Shown here: positions 47,578 to 56,194 of the stretch, piece after piece
Position numbering within the stretch: the first letter of the stretch is position 1
Layout: each line of letters opens with the position of its first letter
Assembly (NCBI GenBank): GCA_947451035.1
Contig: CANFXR010000004.1
Coordinates: forward strand, 1-62,390
Length of the DNA: 62,390 nt
Direction: 5' to 3'
Source: Burkholderiales bacterium
GTDB lineage: Bacteria > Pseudomonadota > Gammaproteobacteria > Burkholderiales > Burkholderiaceae_C
Notes under the pieces: generated by a model
What the model was told of the DNA's origin: nothing
Database searches by the model: none
The model's input: only the letters and a program-made list of their open reading frames with translations
Made by a program: the position numbers and the translations under genes

Positions 47578-49695
47578 CTAAAAGCATATTAGTCGCTTCG
47601 CGCTGGCGTATGTCAGTTGGGCGAGTCTCTGCAAATCATCCAGTTGGTCGACTTGTACCGCTTTCAAAAACCGAAATAGATCTGCGAATTCATCAACCGA
47701 CTGACAAGGACGCCAGCGACACAGCGGCGGCAGGCACTGCAAAGCGCGAGGGGGCCGCCATTTTTCGCTAAAAACTATCGGCACGCTGCCAACTGCTAAG
47801 GCTTCCCAAACTCTCAACGTATTCGGCCCAGCCCCTTCCGGGCAGAGTGAGAACACCGAGTCGCTCAGCACCTCGTTGTAGCGCTGGGTGGCGCGCTCCA
47901 ATGTCGCGGTCTCGGCTTCGGCCAGCAGCTGGTGCTGCGCCTGTTCCCGATAGACCGTCTTGTTGAAGTGCCATTCGTCGCCCAGATCAACCAGGATGTC
48001 GTCGCGCCCGCTGGCCTTCGCCGCCTCGAACAAGCGCACACGGACATCGCTGCGGTAGTGCGGCATGTGGGCCCCAATGAAGCTCGCCAGGTAGCGCTTC
48101 TGTTCCACGGGCTTGCCGATGGTCAAGCCCACGCGGCGCTCGGGGACCTCGATATTGGGCGCGAACAGCGGCCAGCTGTGGATGCGCAGTGCCCAGCCCT
48201 CTCGTATGGGATCGATATCGGTTGTGGCGTGTGACAGGTGCAGGTCAGTCACGCCCAGTTGCTGGAAAGTGTCGATCAGCCGCCGCCAATGGATCTGCTG
48301 GCACACGGTGTGGACCCTCAGATCGAAGCCCAGCGCCCGTGCCACCTCATGCAGACCCGACAGCCGCAGGCCATTGAACTTCAGCACCTCGTCGGGCAAC
48401 TGCTTCTTGTCGATATAGGTGGCCCAGGGCAGGCCCAGGTAGGTGTGCACCAACCGCGCCGCGGTATCGATGTTCGCGCCGCGTGCGATGCCCAAGTGGT
48501 TCTCCCAGGCCTGGCGCTCGGTGGCAGCGGGGTATTGCCAGAAGTGACAGTCGGCCTTGTCGGTCGGACGAAGGCCGATGGCAATGGGGGCGGTATCCAC
48601 CACCGGCGGCACGAAGGCAGCCAGCAAAGTTGGGGCGTCAAGCACCAGGCCCTCACCGGTCGCCAGGGCCGGCCGCAGCCACTGCGCTTGCGCGGGGCTC
48701 AGGCTGTCCACGGCCATGTACCGCCCGTCCAGCCGGTACACCTTGAAGCGGCCGCGAAACGCATAGGCCACCTCGCCAGTGCTCAGGGCGCGCCCGATGG
48801 CCGAAAAGTCGTCAACCGGCAGGCACACGGGCGCCGCGTCTAGGGCTAGCGCGGGATTCGGCGCCACAGATGTACCAGCAGCGGCGACTTCTTCTGAGGC
48901 CTGGGCCAGCCAGCGGTCCATGCTGAAGTTGAGCTTCACGCTCTTCACCAGCCGGGTGTTACGAGCCCAGACGTCGAACTCCAGAGCAGACGGTGTCTCC
49001 AGCGTCTCCGACGGGTCGACGTAGGCCACTCCGCCCATCACCGTCATGTCGGTCTGCTTGTCGTAGCTGCGCTGCTGCGTCTCGTGCACGTGCACGCTCT
49101 GCACAAAGGCCATAGGGTTGTGCACCGTCCAGCCGTGCACCGCAAACAGGTAAGCGATCTTGTTGTCGCAGCGCGGTACGCCCAACGGAATGTCCAGGGC
49201 CTTCAGCAGCGGGGCCGGCAGGGACTGGCCGGTGCGCAGGCCCCACACATCCTGACTCCAACGCGGGTTGGGATGCGGCTTCAATTCGGTACCCAGCTTT
49301 TCGAAGCGGGACAGCGCGATGAAGCGCTGTGGCGAGACCAGCGTCTCGTGCACGCGGCGCAAACTGTCGTCGAAGTAGATGTCGGTGTTGGCCAGGATGG
49401 AGGCGCCGCCCGGCGGCAGCTCGGCGCTGATCTCGATCCACTGCAGGTAGCTGGGCCGGCCCGGCATGGCCCGCACCGTCAGTTTGGGATGCGTCATCGG
49501 CGGCTGGTGCCCATCGTCCACCAGCAGCACCAGACGGGTCACAGCATCGCACTGCAGATTCATGTGCAGGCACAGGTCCAACTCGGCCTGCCGTTCCGGC
49601 GTTCGCGCCGCGAAGTAGGGCGTGAAGACGGTGATGGCTGCAGCGTGGGGACCTTGCTGCTGGTGTGAGGCGGTAGGCAAGTGTTCGGGCGTCAT
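47578..49695 (-). CDS. Exostosin-type glycosyltransferase, long form with N-terminal GT-A-like domain
   Basis: A 705-residue protein. Residues 20–230 look like a GT-A domain (ITVFTPYFAARTPERQAELD, TRLVLLVDDGHQPP, SILANTDIYFDDSLRRVHE). Residues 290–410 are a domain shared with the paralogue at 54.7 kb (FKVYRLDGRYMAVDSL; FWQYPAATERQAWENHL; RLVHTYLGLPWATYIDKKQL). The C-terminal exostosin-type GT (about 520–690) shows RYLASFIGAHMPHYRSDVRV, YNEVLSDSVFSLCPEGAGPN and TLRVWEALAVGSVPIVF. The two glycosyltransferase modules suggest a bifunctional polymerase or chain builder. It starts in an ATGA overlap with the upstream FkbM gene. Confidence 0.8.
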   Translation of the reverse strand: MTPEHLPTASHQQQGPHAAAITVFTPYFAARTPERQAELDLCLHMNLQCDAVTRLVLLVDDGHQPPMTHPKLTVRAMPGRPSYLQWIEISAELPPGGASILANTDIYFDDSLRRVHETLVSPQRFIALSRFEKLGTELKPHPNPRWSQDVWGLRTGQSLPAPLLKALDIPLGVPRCDNKIAYLFAVHGWTVHNPMAFVQSVHVHETQQRSYDKQTDMTVMGGVAYVDPSETLETPSALEFDVWARNTRLVKSVKLNFSMDRWLAQASEEVAAAGTSVAPNPALALDAAPVCLPVDDFSAIGRALSTGEVAYAFRGRFKVYRLDGRYMAVDSLSPAQAQWLRPALATGEGLVLDAPTLLAAFVPPVVDTAPIAIGLRPTDKADCHFWQYPAATERQAWENHLGIARGANIDTAARLVHTYLGLPWATYIDKKQLPDEVLKFNGLRLSGLHEVARALGFDLRVHTVCQQIHWRRLIDTFQQLGVTDLHLSHATTDIDPIREGWALRIHSWPLFAPNIEVPERRVGLTIGKPVEQKRYLASFIGAHMPHYRSDVRVRLFEAAKASGRDDILVDLGDEWHFNKTVYREQAQHQLLAEAETATLERATQRYNEVLSDSVFSLCPEGAGPNTLRVWEALAVGSVPIVFSEKWRPPRALQCLPPLCRWRPCQSVDEFADLFRFLKAVQVDQLDDLQRLAQLTYASAKRLICF

Positions 49696-51107
49696 TGGGA
49701 CGCGTACAGGTAGTCGTGCTGGCTGATCTTGTCGACGAGGACATAGCCCGCGTCAGCCAGGTAGTTGGCCAACCGCTGCGGGTCGCGGCACTCCACCAGC
49801 ATGTAGCGAAACCTGTGACTGCGGTGGTCCAGCCCCTTCAGCACTTCCAGCTCGCCACCCTCGACGTCCAGTGACAGCAGGTCCATCGCGGCTGGCGCAC
49901 CCGCTTCGTCCAGCAGGCTGCTGAGCGTGCGTGCCACGGCCATCACCTCCACCGGCTGCTCGCCGGACTTCAGGTAGACGGCGCCCGAGCGCGCGTGCGC
50001 GTCGGGGTCGCCGATGTCACTGTCCACGCCGTGCGGCGTGGTCATCAGGTTCGAATAGGTCAACCGGACGTATGGCGCCTCGTAGTCGTCTGACACGCAG
50101 GCGGCGCAGAAGAAGGCGTTGTCGGCAGCGCGGTTGCCCTGGCACTTCAGGAAGTTGTGCAGGATGGGCTCGATCAGCACACCGCGCCAGCCGCGCTCAC
50201 GCTCGAAGTACAGGGTGTTCGACTGATCGACACCGTCGTTCGCGCCCAGCTCGACGAAGTAGCCACCGTCGTAGTCCAGGTAGGCCTCGAGCTTGCGATC
50301 CAGTCCATGCAGGCCATGGAACTTCTTGGCATCGGCGGCAGGTGCCGTGGCAGTCGTCGGTGGTGGCATTGCCGTACCTGGCGGCGGCTTCACCACGGTG
50401 ACGGGCGCCTTGGTCGCATGAACCTGCTTTTGCAGTTGAACCACCCGATCGCGTAGCCAGTCCACTTCCAGTTCGACCACCTTCTGGTGCGCACGGGCGT
50501 GTGCTGCCACCACTTCGGGCTGTTTCAGCTTTTCGGTAGCTTGGCCGACATAGGACGCAGCCTGCGACAACATACCCAGGCTGGCCATCTCGCGCACCGC
50601 CCGGGCATGCCCCAGCAATTTGACATCGGTGGACGGGTTGGCTACTGCAATCGACTGCTCGAAGTGCAATTTCGCCTTGTCCTCTCGATCTGCCACGCTG
50701 GCGGCGCGACCCAGCACGTTATGCACGCTGGCCACCAGCACCTGGCTGACTACCCGCTTGTTGCAACCCCATTCGACGGCAAGCCGAAGGTGCGCGCGCG
50801 CGTCATCGATGCTGCCGGTCTGCAGATGGCCGGCCGCTGCCAGCAAGGCGAGCTTGGCGCGGTCTGGATGGTTGTCGAGCGTATTGACGTCGATGAGCCG
50901 CAGGCTATCCCAATCACCGTACTGCCACTGCACCCTTGCGCGCTCAAGTTGACTGTCATCCCACGATGGCAGTTGAGCCGCACCGTGCAGCGCATCGGAT
51001 GGAATGACCTCGGGCGCGGCGCGCCAGGGGGTCGCGGCCAGCGGCGGCGGCGTGCGGCCCCCGAGCGCAAGCGCGGCTCGTGTCAGCCGTCGCCACGACA
51101 ACTTCAC
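49692..51107 (-). CDS. FkbM methyltransferase with helical N-terminal half
   Basis: A 471-residue protein from GTG 51107 in a GTGA overlap with the coiled-coil methyltransferase gene. Residues 50–230 are helical and TPR-like (AKLALLAAAGHLQTGSIDDA). A Pro/Thr/Ala linker follows at about 238–262. The C-terminal FkbM domain (about 275–470) shows YDGGYFVELGANDGVDQSNT (motif I), WRGVLIEPILHNF, DLLSLDVEGGELEVLKGLD and MLVECRDPQRLANYL. It probably O-methylates a sugar of the surface glycan. Downstream it is coupled to the long exostosin-type gene. Confidence 0.87.
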   Translation of the reverse strand: MKLSWRRLTRAALALGGRTPPPLAATPWRAAPEVIPSDALHGAAQLPSWDDSQLERARVQWQYGDWDSLRLIDVNTLDNHPDRAKLALLAAAGHLQTGSIDDARAHLRLAVEWGCNKRVVSQVLVASVHNVLGRAASVADREDKAKLHFEQSIAVANPSTDVKLLGHARAVREMASLGMLSQAASYVGQATEKLKQPEVVAAHARAHQKVVELEVDWLRDRVVQLQKQVHATKAPVTVVKPPPGTAMPPPTTATAPAADAKKFHGLHGLDRKLEAYLDYDGGYFVELGANDGVDQSNTLYFERERGWRGVLIEPILHNFLKCQGNRAADNAFFCAACVSDDYEAPYVRLTYSNLMTTPHGVDSDIGDPDAHARSGAVYLKSGEQPVEVMAVARTLSSLLDEAGAPAAMDLLSLDVEGGELEVLKGLDHRSHRFRYMLVECRDPQRLANYLADAGYVLVDKISQHDYLYASQ

Positions 51108-52486
51108 AGGCTCGGCTCGCGCAGAAGCACGTCTTTGATGAGTTCGATCTGGCCCTCGGCCTTGATCATCTCCTCTTCCAGCAGCCGCTGACGCAAACGC
51201 AGCTGTGCGATCTCATCCTCCAATTCGGCGATGCGGCTTCGGCTGCCCTGCTCGACACGGGTCACATTCGCCTGTGCGGCGGTAGCGTCAGTCCTCGCCG
51301 CCGCGGTCTCGGCTCTGGCCGAGGCCAGTTGCGACTGCAGCGCGTCCGAGCTTGCCTTCAGCGACTCAAGCTGGGCTTGCCGCTCAGCCGCCAGCTCGGT
51401 TTGCTCGCCGGCCAATTTAGCCTGCTCGTCGCGCGCTTGCGTGAGCTGCTGGACCTGCGCTGCGCGATCGGCGGCCGTCTTGTCGACGGCAGCCTTGGCC
51501 TGGTTGAGCTGCTCGATTTGCGCAACACGCTCAGCAGCCGCTTTTTCAGCAGCAGCCTTGTCCCGGGTCAGCGACTCAAGCTGGGCTTGCCGCTCGGCCG
51601 CCAGCTTGGTCTGTGCGTCGCGCGCCTGGCTCAGCTGCGCCTTGTCCCGGGCCAGCGCGTCGATATGCGCCTGGCGCTCGTTGGCCGTCTTGTCGGCCTC
51701 GGCCTTGGCCTGCGCCATGGCATCGGACACTTGCACCACCTGAGCTTTTTCCAGCAGCAGTTCTGCGCGGGCTTCGGCCAGATCAGCCACCGCAGCGCCG
51801 TGTTGCCGCTGCAACTGCAGCACCTGCACTTTCAACAGACTGCGACGCCACAGCATTTCACGATGAGGCGGCAGCACGTCGAGATCGTCAGCCACCAGTT
51901 CAAAGCCTGCGCGCTGCAATAGATCGCACACCTCATCACCGGGAATGTCCTCTTCGTACAGCGATTGCGAGCCGACACGCAACGCCAGCCAAGTGAAGCT
52001 CTGCAGCGCCAAGGTGTCCGACTGCAGGATGGCTCCGGCCTGACCAGGAGCGTCCAGCACCAGCAGGTGAGGCATATCGTGGGCAAGTTGAAGCGGCTCA
52101 ACCGCTTGTGTCAGCGTCTGCGCTGGCACCGTCAAGTCGCAGACGTACGACAGCCGCGGTTGGTACTCGAGCAGGCGGGTGGGCGGTTGGAGCCCGCTTT
52201 CACGTGGGTTGTTGAGCACCCGCAATGTGATTTCACCCGCCACCGGTGCAACGGCCGCGATGACCACAGACTCGCCCTCGTGCGTGTTCAGATTTCGTCG
52301 CAACGCATCCGCAAAGTTGGGCTGGGGTTCCCACACGACCAGGCGCGCCCCACGAAGGGCACGCCAATGCGGCAGATCGGCACCTGCACCGCCACCGACG
52401 ACGAGGATGGTTGCCCCATGCAGCGTCCCTTGCGGATTGACCGCAGGATCAAGAAGGCCGCGCAGCGTCGCCCTCATCGCGGCCAC
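51104..52486 (-). CDS. FkbM-like methyltransferase fused to long coiled coil
   Basis: Up to 460 residues. Residues 20–215 resemble an FkbM-type methyltransferase (TILVVGGGAGADLPHWRAL, RLVVWEPQPNFADALRRNL, HLLVLDAPGQAGAILQSD, LQRAGFELVADDLDVLP), although motif DVEG is changed to DAPG, so activity is uncertain. Residues 230–450 form a coiled coil with repeated units such as LAAERQAQLESL (twice). The GTG at 52486 or ATG at 52477 is the start; neither has a clear ribosome site. The pairing of a methyltransferase with a coiled coil recalls WbdD, whose rod sets O-polysaccharide length. It precedes the FkbM gene with a GTGA overlap and follows the linker/TPR gene by about 35 bp. Confidence 0.75.
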   Translation of the reverse strand: MAAMRATLRGLLDPAVNPQGTLHGATILVVGGGAGADLPHWRALRGARLVVWEPQPNFADALRRNLNTHEGESVVIAAVAPVAGEITLRVLNNPRESGLQPPTRLLEYQPRLSYVCDLTVPAQTLTQAVEPLQLAHDMPHLLVLDAPGQAGAILQSDTLALQSFTWLALRVGSQSLYEEDIPGDEVCDLLQRAGFELVADDLDVLPPHREMLWRRSLLKVQVLQLQRQHGAAVADLAEARAELLLEKAQVVQVSDAMAQAKAEADKTANERQAHIDALARDKAQLSQARDAQTKLAAERQAQLESLTRDKAAAEKAAAERVAQIEQLNQAKAAVDKTAADRAAQVQQLTQARDEQAKLAGEQTELAAERQAQLESLKASSDALQSQLASARAETAAARTDATAAQANVTRVEQGSRSRIAELEDEIAQLRLRQRLLEEEMIKAEGQIELIKDVLLREPSL

Positions 52487-52520
52487 CGCCGAAGGAGGCA
52501 GCCTGCGTGGGCGGCTGTGT

Positions 52521-54557
52521 TCATGGCGCGCCGGCGGCGGTCGTCAACCGCTGCTCAAACTCGTCCAGCATGGCTTCCAACAGGTTCCGGGCCCGTTCGA
52601 CCTGCGCTGAGGCAGCTGACCCAGCTGTATCGACGAACTGCCCTGGCGGCTGCGAATCGCGTAGCAACGCGTGCAAGCTGTCGCAGGCGCCTTCGTGGTC
52701 CGGGTAGCGAAGCACAGTCGCGCGCAGCAGCGCCGTCGCACCGGCCTTGTCACCGGCTTGTTCCAGCTGCCGAGCGCTGGCACATGCTGCATCGGCTTGA
52801 ACAGCGGCGGCCCGCTGTTCGGCTTGTCGCAACCCCGGTGCGACCGCAAGCGCGGCTCGGTAGGCAGCCAGCGCGGCAGCCGGCTGGCTCTGCAAACGCA
52901 ACACGTTGCCCATCCCCAGGTGAGCCCAGGACATCTGCGGATCCAGCCACGCCGCAGCTCCATAGGCCTCCAGAGCTTCGGGCAACTGGTAGTCCAACAG
53001 CCAGGTTTCAGCGATCTTGCAGTGGCACAAGGCGTTGTCACCCAAAACCTCCGCCAATTGCAAGTAGCCTGCACGGGCCTCGTCCAGCAACCACGTCTCC
53101 TGGTGCAGACCATGCTGATCAAAAGCAGCCAGCAGCGCCTGATCGCCACCGGGCTGGCTGAACTTGCCACGGCGTTCAAGCTTGCGTGCCAACGCCAAGG
53201 TCTGCGCGCGCGGTATCGCGTCCAACTGCGCCGGTTGCGAGTTCACCAAGGTGCAGGTCACCGGCGGACAGAGCGCAACCGCGCCAAGGGCCGGTACCCG
53301 AACGTCCAACACGTGGGGTTGTCCGTCAAACAAGGTGTGCGACAGACTGAGCCGAAAGTGGTGACAACCGTTTCCGATGCCGTTGCGCTCCAGATCATCC
53401 CTGTAGCGGTCGGCGATTCCACGCGCAACCACCTCGCCCTGATGCAGTATTTCGACCTCGAAGGCTTTTCCGGGCTGGCGCTTGTCGTACACCCACCCAT
53501 GCGCCAATCCGTCGACGACACCATCGAAGTGGCAAAGCACGCTTGTGGGTTCGCCTGCCACAGCTTGGACGGGCGGCTGTACTGGCTGCAGGGCAAGGCG
53601 CAGACCATGGCGCTCCGGGAGCACGGCCTTTGCTGCTGGAAGCAGTGCACGGCCGAAACGTGTCAACACTGCGGTCGATGCGTCAGACGGCAGTTCGGCC
53701 CATGCCAGGCTCTTGACGGACAGCACAGGCTTGCGGCCTGATGCCGTGAGGCAACCCAGCCGCAGCGGACCCGCAGGCGCCGAAGGCCAGGGCACGAACG
53801 TGGTGTAAATCACGGCTCCTTCCTTTGTCTTTTGCGCGGCGAGGTAGGTCCCTGCACTGACAAAGCGCGGAAGTGGATCGGACTCGTAGCGGGCAAAGGC
53901 GCGCACGCCCTCGAAAGAGGCAGCCGCTGCCACGATCAGAAACACGCCCTCGGCCACGCTGAGTGCCAGCACGGCCTGAAGGCCTTCGACCTGTGCGGTC
54001 TGTTGGTCGCTACCCGCTTGCGATGCAGGCGCAGCGACCGCGACTGCGACCGTCTGTTTTGAAGCCGGCGCGGGTTTTGACAGCTTCTTGGCTGGTGCGT
54101 TGGCAGCAGGAACCGTCGATGGCGCGAGCTTTTTTTGGGGCGGCGCAGTTGGCCGCGCATCCGCCACACGAACGGAAGCAGGCGCTGCCCGGCCAACGCT
54201 TGACCCTGACTTGGCGAGCGGTGTCCAGGCCTTCAGCGTGCGCTTCGGCTCGGTCTTTTTGGCCGCCGCCACAGGCTTCGTGGCGGGAAGTGGGGCTGAC
54301 TTGCCAGCGTTCGACGCCTGGGCCTTCGGTGCTTTATGGACTACTGGCTTGGGTGCAGGCGCTTCCACCATGCGGGCAGTGCGCTTGTCCTTGACCTCGC
54401 GCTGGGCCAACGCAGCCGAAGAAGTCTTGGTGGAAGACTTGACGGCCACGGGTTGTTTGCTGGCTTTCTTGTCGCTCTTCGGGGACAAGGTCTGCGATGA
54501 GGTCTTGGCGCCTCGGGTCGGATTGGCCTTGGTAGCAGGAGACTTTGGCGTTGACAT
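52521..54557 (-). CDS. Basic-linker protein with beta domain and TPR repeats
   Basis: 678 residues from ATG 54557 (TTG at 54566 is an alternative). Residues 1–190 are a histone-H1-like Lys/Ala/Pro-rich tail (KANPTRGAKTSSQTLSPKSD). A middle region (about 195–350) is unassigned. Residues 350–430 resemble a beta domain found in glycosyltransferase-associated proteins: GVVDGLAHGWVYDKRQPGKA, FEVEILHQGEVVARG and GCHHFRLSLSHTLFDGQPHV. The C-terminal 230 residues are TPR-like (LPEALEAYGAAAWLDPQMSW followed by AHLGMGNVLRLQ). It may be a scaffold for glycosylation enzymes. The first 50 codons are duplicated as a fragment at 40.7–40.9 kb. It lies 143 bp downstream of the exostosin-type gene's stop. Confidence 0.75.
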   Translation of the reverse strand: MSTPKSPATKANPTRGAKTSSQTLSPKSDKKASKQPVAVKSSTKTSSAALAQREVKDKRTARMVEAPAPKPVVHKAPKAQASNAGKSAPLPATKPVAAAKKTEPKRTLKAWTPLAKSGSSVGRAAPASVRVADARPTAPPQKKLAPSTVPAANAPAKKLSKPAPASKQTVAVAVAAPASQAGSDQQTAQVEGLQAVLALSVAEGVFLIVAAAASFEGVRAFARYESDPLPRFVSAGTYLAAQKTKEGAVIYTTFVPWPSAPAGPLRLGCLTASGRKPVLSVKSLAWAELPSDASTAVLTRFGRALLPAAKAVLPERHGLRLALQPVQPPVQAVAGEPTSVLCHFDGVVDGLAHGWVYDKRQPGKAFEVEILHQGEVVARGIADRYRDDLERNGIGNGCHHFRLSLSHTLFDGQPHVLDVRVPALGAVALCPPVTCTLVNSQPAQLDAIPRAQTLALARKLERRGKFSQPGGDQALLAAFDQHGLHQETWLLDEARAGYLQLAEVLGDNALCHCKIAETWLLDYQLPEALEAYGAAAWLDPQMSWAHLGMGNVLRLQSQPAAALAAYRAALAVAPGLRQAEQRAAAVQADAACASARQLEQAGDKAGATALLRATVLRYPDHEGACDSLHALLRDSQPPGQFVDTAGSAASAQVERARNLLEAMLDEFEQRLTTAAGAP

Positions 54558-54806
54558 GCGATGCAATGAAGGGTTCGTGGTGCGGATGACTTGCGAGTTA
54601 CCCCTTCAGGCACGGGGCCGGTTTCCAACCGCTTTTGGCGCCTCTTGCCTGAATTTGGGAGTTGAAATTCTCAACTATCGCTTGCGCCATAAAACCTAGT
54701 TTACGGCTTTACAGTCTCTTTATCGTTTTTCAAATTAGATGCTGAGCGTGAGCTTTTCACGGATGAGCACAGCACAGGGCTCCACGCAGTCAGTTGGCGG
54801 GCGTGT
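54401..54806 (+). repeat. 406-bp direct repeat, copy 2
   Basis: Intact counterpart of 40738–41143: it contains the real 3' end of the exostosin-type gene, the intergenic region and the real 5' end of the linker/TPR gene. It bounds, with copy 1, a 13,663-bp repeat-to-repeat interval. Confidence 0.9.
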
Positions 54807-56146
54807 TGATAGAGCGACATCGCTCGGGCCTGCATCGCTGCGCGCTGCGCTGGCTGGATGCTGTCCAACGCATTCCACAACATTGACACTTGGTCGATCG
54901 GCCAAAACACGCAACACTCGTGCAGCGGTGATCTGCCTCCGGTAGCGCCCAGCGCAGGCGGCCGCCAGCCGCTGTGCAAGATGACAGGGATGGCACCCAC
55001 AGCGAGCGATTCCCACAGGCGCAGCGTGTTCGGTCCCGCGCCCTCGGGGCACAACGAGAAGACCGAGTCGCTCAGGACCTCGTTGTAGTGCTGTGTGTCC
55101 ACGGCCGCGCGAATGGTGTCCGCCCGGGCAATGGCAGCGTGTTGGGCCTGCTCCTGGTAAACCAGTTTCTCGAAGTGCCATTGCGTGCCAACTTCGACAA
55201 GGATGTCGCTACGTTCTCCACGCTGCGCGGCTTTGGCCAGGCGCAGTCTTGCCTCGCTGCGGTAGTGCGGCATGTGCGCGCCGATGAACGACGCCAGATA
55301 GCGCTTTTTCTCCAGCGGTTGTCCGATGCAAAGGCCGACTCGCCGATCTTCAACCTCGATGTTGGGCGCAAACAATGGCCAGCTGTGGACTGTGAACGGC
55401 CAGCCTTCGTGGCCGGGGTCGATGGTCTGCTCGTCATGCGAAAGGTGCAAACAGGAAATTCCCAACAGGCGGAATGTGTCTGCCAACCTGCGCCAGTAGA
55501 TGTGTTGGCACACCGTGTGCACCCTCAGCTCATAGCCCAGCAGCGTGGCCAGCGCAGCCATACCGACTATCTGAGAGCGGCAAAGGCGTACCACCTGCTC
55601 GGGCACCTGCTGCTTGTCAATGTAGGTCGCCCATGGCAAGCCAAGATAGGTGTGCACCAACCGCCGGGCCTTGTCCACGTTGCTGCCCAATTCGGTCTTG
55701 AGATGATTCTCAAAGGCCTGCCTTTCTGTGGCAGCGGGGTATTGCCAGAACTGCAGGTCAGACGGGCCTTGCGGTCGTTGGCCAACTTCGAGGGGGCGTG
55801 TGTCCACCACACGCGGTACGAACGCAGCCAACAGAACCTCTGGCTGGGAGCTCGGTTCCCGCGAACCGGCGGATTCAAGATGCAACCAGTGCGCGTTGGC
55901 ACCGCGGAGTCTGTCCACGCCCATGAGTCCACCGGCCAGTCGGTAGACCGTGAATCGCCGGCACGCGGTGAACACAGGCTCCCCCTCGAGGATGGCCTGT
56001 CGCACTTGGCGGGGATCGCCAACGGGCTCAGCAATGGGCAGCCATTTGGTGCCGACCTCAGACTGTGCTCGCCCGACCTGTGCGCCCGCCGCTGTGCGCG
56101 GGTTTACATCCGTTCGCGCAGCTTGCATGTGCTCGTTCAGGGCCAT
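54701..56146 (-). CDS. Exostosin-type glycosyltransferase, short form
   Basis: A 481-residue paralogue of the 705-residue protein at 47.6–49.7 kb but without the N-terminal GT-A-like part. Shared segments are FTVYRLAGGLMGVDRLRGAN, FWQYPAATERQAFENHLKTE, RLVHTYLGLPWATYIDKQQV, SWPLFAPNIEVEDRRVGL, YLASFIGAHMPHYRSEARL and YNEVLSDSVFSLCPEGAGPN followed by TLRLWESLAVGAIPVIL. Exostosin-type enzymes are GT47-like inverting transferases. The gene lies 48 bp downstream of the TolC-type gene and is probably in the same transcript as the type I secretion genes. Its C-terminal 34 codons are part of the 406-bp repeat. Confidence 0.85.
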   Translation of the reverse strand: MALNEHMQAARTDVNPRTAAGAQVGRAQSEVGTKWLPIAEPVGDPRQVRQAILEGEPVFTACRRFTVYRLAGGLMGVDRLRGANAHWLHLESAGSREPSSQPEVLLAAFVPRVVDTRPLEVGQRPQGPSDLQFWQYPAATERQAFENHLKTELGSNVDKARRLVHTYLGLPWATYIDKQQVPEQVVRLCRSQIVGMAALATLLGYELRVHTVCQHIYWRRLADTFRLLGISCLHLSHDEQTIDPGHEGWPFTVHSWPLFAPNIEVEDRRVGLCIGQPLEKKRYLASFIGAHMPHYRSEARLRLAKAAQRGERSDILVEVGTQWHFEKLVYQEQAQHAAIARADTIRAAVDTQHYNEVLSDSVFSLCPEGAGPNTLRLWESLAVGAIPVILHSGWRPPALGATGGRSPLHECCVFWPIDQVSMLWNALDSIQPAQRAAMQARAMSLYQHARQLTAWSPVLCSSVKSSRSASNLKNDKETVKP

Positions 56147-56194
56147 GGGTTGCGCAGTTGCCCTGTGAAGACCCAGCGTGTGCGCAGCCCGGTC

